Source: Actinomadura bangladeshensis
GTDB taxonomy: Bacteria; Actinomycetota; Actinomycetes; Streptosporangiales; Streptosporangiaceae
Assembly (NCBI RefSeq): GCF_004348335.1
Contig: NZ_SMJW01000035.1
Coordinates: 1 to 43,832, forward strand
Length of the DNA: 43,832 nucleotides
Reading direction: 5' to 3'
Shown: piece after piece, positions 41,767-43,832 of the stretch
Position numbering within the stretch: the first letter of the stretch is position 1
Layout of the letters: each line of letters opens with the position of its first letter
Notes under the pieces: model-generated
Database searches by the model: none
Seen by the model: the letters and a program-made list of their open reading frames with translations, nothing else
What the model was told of the DNA's origin: nothing
Program-made: the position numbers and the translations under genes

Positions 41767-43380
41767 TCACTCCCACTCGATGGTGCCCGGGGGCTTGGAC
41801 GTGATGTCGACCGTGACGCGGTTGATCTCGCGGACCTCGTTGGTGATGCGGGTCGAGATCCGCTGCAGGACGTCGTAGGGGAGCTTCGCCCAGTCGGCCG
41901 TCATGGCGTCCTCGCTGGTCACCGGGCGCAGGACGATCGGGTGCCCGTAGGTGCGGCTGTCGCCCTGCACGCCGACGGAGCGGACGTCCGCCAGCAGCAC
42001 CACCGGGAACTGCCAGATGTCGCGGTCGAGGCCCGCGCGGGTCAGCTCCTCGCGGGCGATCGCGTCGGCGTCGCGGAGGATGTCGAGGCGGTCGCGCGTG
42101 ACCGCGCCGATGATGCGGATGCCCAGGCCGGGGCCGGGGAACGGCTGCCGCCAAACGATCTCGGACGGCAGGCCGAGCTGCTCGCCGAGCGCGCGGACCT
42201 CGTCCTTGAACAGTGTCCGCAGCGGCTCGATCAGCTTGAACTGCAGGTCGTCGGGGAGGCCGCCGACGTTGTGGTGCGACTTGATGTTGGCCGCGCCGGT
42301 GCCGCCGCCCGACTCGACCACGTCCGGGTAGAGGGTGCCCTGGACGAGGAACTCCACCGGTTCGGAGGCGTCCTCCGCACTCTTCTGGGGGGACGCCCCC
42401 CCGGCCCCCCCGGAACCGCCGTGGACGATCTCGCGGGCCGCCTCCTCGAACACGCGGATGAACTCGCGGCCGATGATCTTGCGCTTCTCCTCGGGGTCGG
42501 TGACCCCGTCGAGGGCGGCGAGGAAGCGGTCCTGGGCGTCCACGACGTGCAGGTTCACGCCGGTGACGGCGACGAAGTCCTTCTCGACCTGCTCGGGCTC
42601 GCCCTTGCGCAGCAGTCCGTGGTCGACGAACACGCAGGTCAGCTGGGAGCCGATGGCCCGCTGGACGAGGGCGGCGGCGACCGCGGAGTCGACCCCGCCC
42701 GACAGCGCGCAGATCGCCCGCCGGCCGCCGACCTGCGCCCGGACGGCCTCGATCGACTCGTCCGCGATGTTCACCATCGTCCAGTTGGGACGGCAGCCGG
42801 CGCCTTCGTAGAGGAACCGCCGGAGGATCTCCATCCCGTACTCGGTGTGCAGGACCTCCGGGTGGAACTGGACGCCGAAGAAGCCGCGCTCCAGGTCCTC
42901 CATGCCGGCGACCGGGGTGACGTCGGTGCTGGCCGTCACCGTGAAGCCTGCCGGTGCGCCGCTGACGAAGTCGCGGTGCGACATCCACACCGCCTGCTCG
43001 TGCGGCAGCCCCGCGAACAGCATGCCGGGGGACGTGACGGCGACGGTCGCGCCGCCGTACTCGGCGACGTCGGAGTTCTCGACGGTCCCGCCGAGGGCCT
43101 GCGCCATCACCTGGTGGCCGTAGCAGATGCCGAGCGTCGGGACGCCGATGTCGAACAGCCCCTCCGGCGCGACCGGGGCGCCCTTCTCGTACACCGAGGC
43201 GGGGCCGCCGGACAGGATGATCGCCTTCGGCCGCTTCGCGAGCATCTCCGCCGCCGGCATGGTGGACGGCACGATCTCGCTGAACACATGGCACTCGCGG
43301 ACGCGCCGCGCGATCAGCTGCGCGTACTGCGCGCCGAAGTCGACGACGAGAACGGTGTCAAAGGACTGGTCTGCGGCCAC
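41767..43380 (-). CDS. guaA: GMP synthase (glutamine-hydrolysing)
   Basis: This is a 537-residue enzyme converting XMP, glutamine and ATP to GMP. The class I amidotransferase domain has Cys86 in GICYGHQ, and the ATP-pyrophosphatase P-loop is [10 protein letters not shown] (near 230). The C-terminal dimerization domain ends in [15 protein letters not shown] 43380 has AAAGG eight bases upstream; the TTG at 43383 would add one residue. An extra loop (about residues 320-340), [20 protein letters not shown], interrupts the domain and is encoded by the same C/G-run element found in pcrA. Confidence 0.95.
   Translation of the reverse strand: MAADQSFDTVLVVDFGAQYAQLIARRVRECHVFSEIVPSTMPAAEMLAKRPKAIILSGGPASVYEKGAPVAPEGLFDIGVPTLGICYGHQVMAQALGGTVENSDVAEYGGATVAVTSPGMLFAGLPHEQAVWMSHRDFVSGAPAGFTVTASTDVTPVAGMEDLERGFFGVQFHPEVLHTEYGMEILRRFLYEGAGCRPNWTMVNIADESIEAVRAQVGGRRAICALSGGVDSAVAAALVQRAIGSQLTCVFVDHGLLRKGEPEQVEKDFVAVTGVNLHVVDAQDRFLAALDGVTDPEEKRKIIGREFIRVFEEAAREIVHGGSGGAGGASPQKSAEDASEPVEFLVQGTLYPDVVESGGGTGAANIKSHHNVGGLPDDLQFKLIEPLRTLFKDEVRALGEQLGLPSEIVWRQPFPGPGLGIRIIGAVTRDRLDILRDADAIAREELTRAGLDRDIWQFPVVLLADVRSVGVQGDSRTYGHPIVLRPVTSEDAMTADWAKLPYDVLQRISTRITNEVREINRVTVDITSKPPGTIEWE
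42381..42419. repeat. In-frame C/G-run element, copy in guaA
   Basis: Starting TTCTGGGGGGACG and followed by two seven-C runs around GG, then GGAACCGC, this stretch resembles 4204-4242 in pcrA. It is read in the same frame on the coding strand and adds a glycine-rich loop to GuaA. Confidence 0.7.
43012..43138. repeat. 127-bp exact repeat, internal guaA copy
   Basis: This part of guaA, covering the amidotransferase active-site codons and what follows, is identical over exactly 127 bases to the last 127 bases of the window. Confidence 0.95.
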
Positions 43381-43619
43381 CAACTAAGCCTTTCGCACGG
43401 CCGGAAGGGGTCTCCAGTCTACGGGCCGCTGCCTGCGCCGATGCGCCGCACCCCCGGCCAGGGCATCACATGGTGCGATCGGCCGATAACGGTCGGCATC
43501 CATTTACCTTGATCACACTCGCGAGGGGACTTCGTTCTGGTACGTCTTGATGACGTCCTGTAGTCGAAAGCATGTTTTCCGCATGGTTCCCGTCCGCAAG
43601 CGACCTCCCTAGGAGTGCC

Positions 43620-43832
43620 GTGAAGCTGCTCGCCGCCACCGTCCTGCTCGCCGCTCTCGTCCCTTCCGTGCCGTCCGGGCCCACGTTGCGGAGGGCCGTG
43701 GAGCACGCGAACAGCATGCCGGGGGACGTGACGGCGACGGTCGCGCCGCCGTACTCGGCGACGTCGGAGTTCTCGACGGTCCCGCCGAGGGCCTGCGCCA
43801 TCACCTGGTGGCCGTAGCAGATGCCGAGCGTC
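43620..43832 (+). pseudogene. 5' end of a secreted-protein gene running into a guaA repeat
   Basis: GTG 43620 with AGGAG four bases upstream opens a frame starting MKLLAATVLLAALVPSVPSG, a clear signal peptide, followed by PTLRRAVEHAN. From 43706 on, the sequence is the antisense of guaA, and the frame stops at 43817 with no biological sense. The first 28 codons are likely a real exported protein whose remainder is missing at the contig end. The product cannot be named. Confidence 0.5.
43706..43832. repeat. 127-bp exact repeat at the window end
   Basis: This segment is identical to 43012-43138. The bases just before the two copies differ (A against C), and the second copy runs to the last base of the window, as expected for an assembly-graph overlap at a contig end. 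Confidence 0.95.

Noticed and set aside
1..43832. CRISPR array, tRNA, rRNA, integrase or insertion sequence
   Set aside because: Looked for on both strands by eye; no regularly spaced repeats, cloverleaf-like genes or transposase motifs were found.

Overview
The window is high-GC chromosomal DNA from an actinomycete. Codon third positions are strongly G/C-biased, GTG starts are common, and GTGA/ATGA overlaps link genes in operons. The gene content fits Streptosporangiales, and most closely Thermomonosporaceae such as Actinomadura: XRE/DUF5753-DUF397 pairs, a CU044_5270-type protein beside a sigma factor, PspC-domain kinase modules, an actinobacterial ahpCD pair, and giant GT2-CDP-glycerol transferase fusions. 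This placement is by gene content only; no 16S gene is present. No tRNA, rRNA, CRISPR array, integrase or insertion sequence was seen. The right end looks like an assembly contig end, because the last 127 bases exactly repeat an internal piece of guaA.

Layout. 0.1-2.6 kb: TSUP permease, GNAT acetyltransferase divergent from a TetR regulator, and a DUF5713 protein. 2.7-5.0 kb: pcrA helicase. 5.1-7.2 kb: dhaKLM operon for PTS-dependent dihydroxyacetone phosphorylation. 7.2-10.7 kb: nucleoside hydrolase, PIG-L deacetylase, SRPBCC protein and a beta-lactamase-like secreted serine hydrolase. 10.7-14.4 kb: a LiaRS-like envelope-stress module (LuxR-type response regulator, PspC-sensor kinase, divergent PspC/LiaF-like protein, small membrane protein). 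14.5-17.1 kb: TetR regulator, a cysteine-dioxygenase-like cupin behind a leaderless Cys-codon leader peptide, a 31-residue membrane peptide, and a CHAP peptidoglycan hydrolase. 17.3-22.0 kb: coxS-coxL-coxM-coxG, a form-II CO-dehydrogenase-like molybdenum hydroxylase with a membrane-anchored CoxG. 22.1-30.0 kb: a methyltransferase and two tandem ~1180-residue teichoic-acid-type GT2/glycerophosphotransferase paralogues. 30.2-36.0 kb: oxyR, carotenoid oxygenase, a sigma factor with a membrane partner, and a CapA lipoprotein. 36.0-38.6 kb: an XRE-DUF397 locus whose divergent arm carries a nonsense-interrupted ATPase and a frameshifted DUF397 gene. 38.5-41.7 kb: TetR regulator/NAD(P)-binding reductase pair, then ahpC-ahpD. 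41.8-43.8 kb: guaA and the 5' end of a secreted-protein gene running into the terminal repeat.

Links between genes. OxyR (30.2 kb) probably controls ahpCD (40.5 kb) through a GATAGG/CCTATC palindrome upstream of ahpC, although the genes are not adjacent here as they are in Streptomyces. The PspC modules and teichoic-acid-type transferases concern the cell envelope. The most interesting regulatory object is the cysteine leader at 15.65-15.83 kb: a consensus promoter, a leaderless 26-codon ORF ending in a cluster of Cys codons, and a perfect 11-bp stem that buries the Shine-Dalgarno of the cupin gene. Two small dispersed DNA elements also recur: a ~64-bp palindrome at gene ends (35-98 and 22821-22884) and a C/G-run element inserted in frame in both pcrA and guaA.
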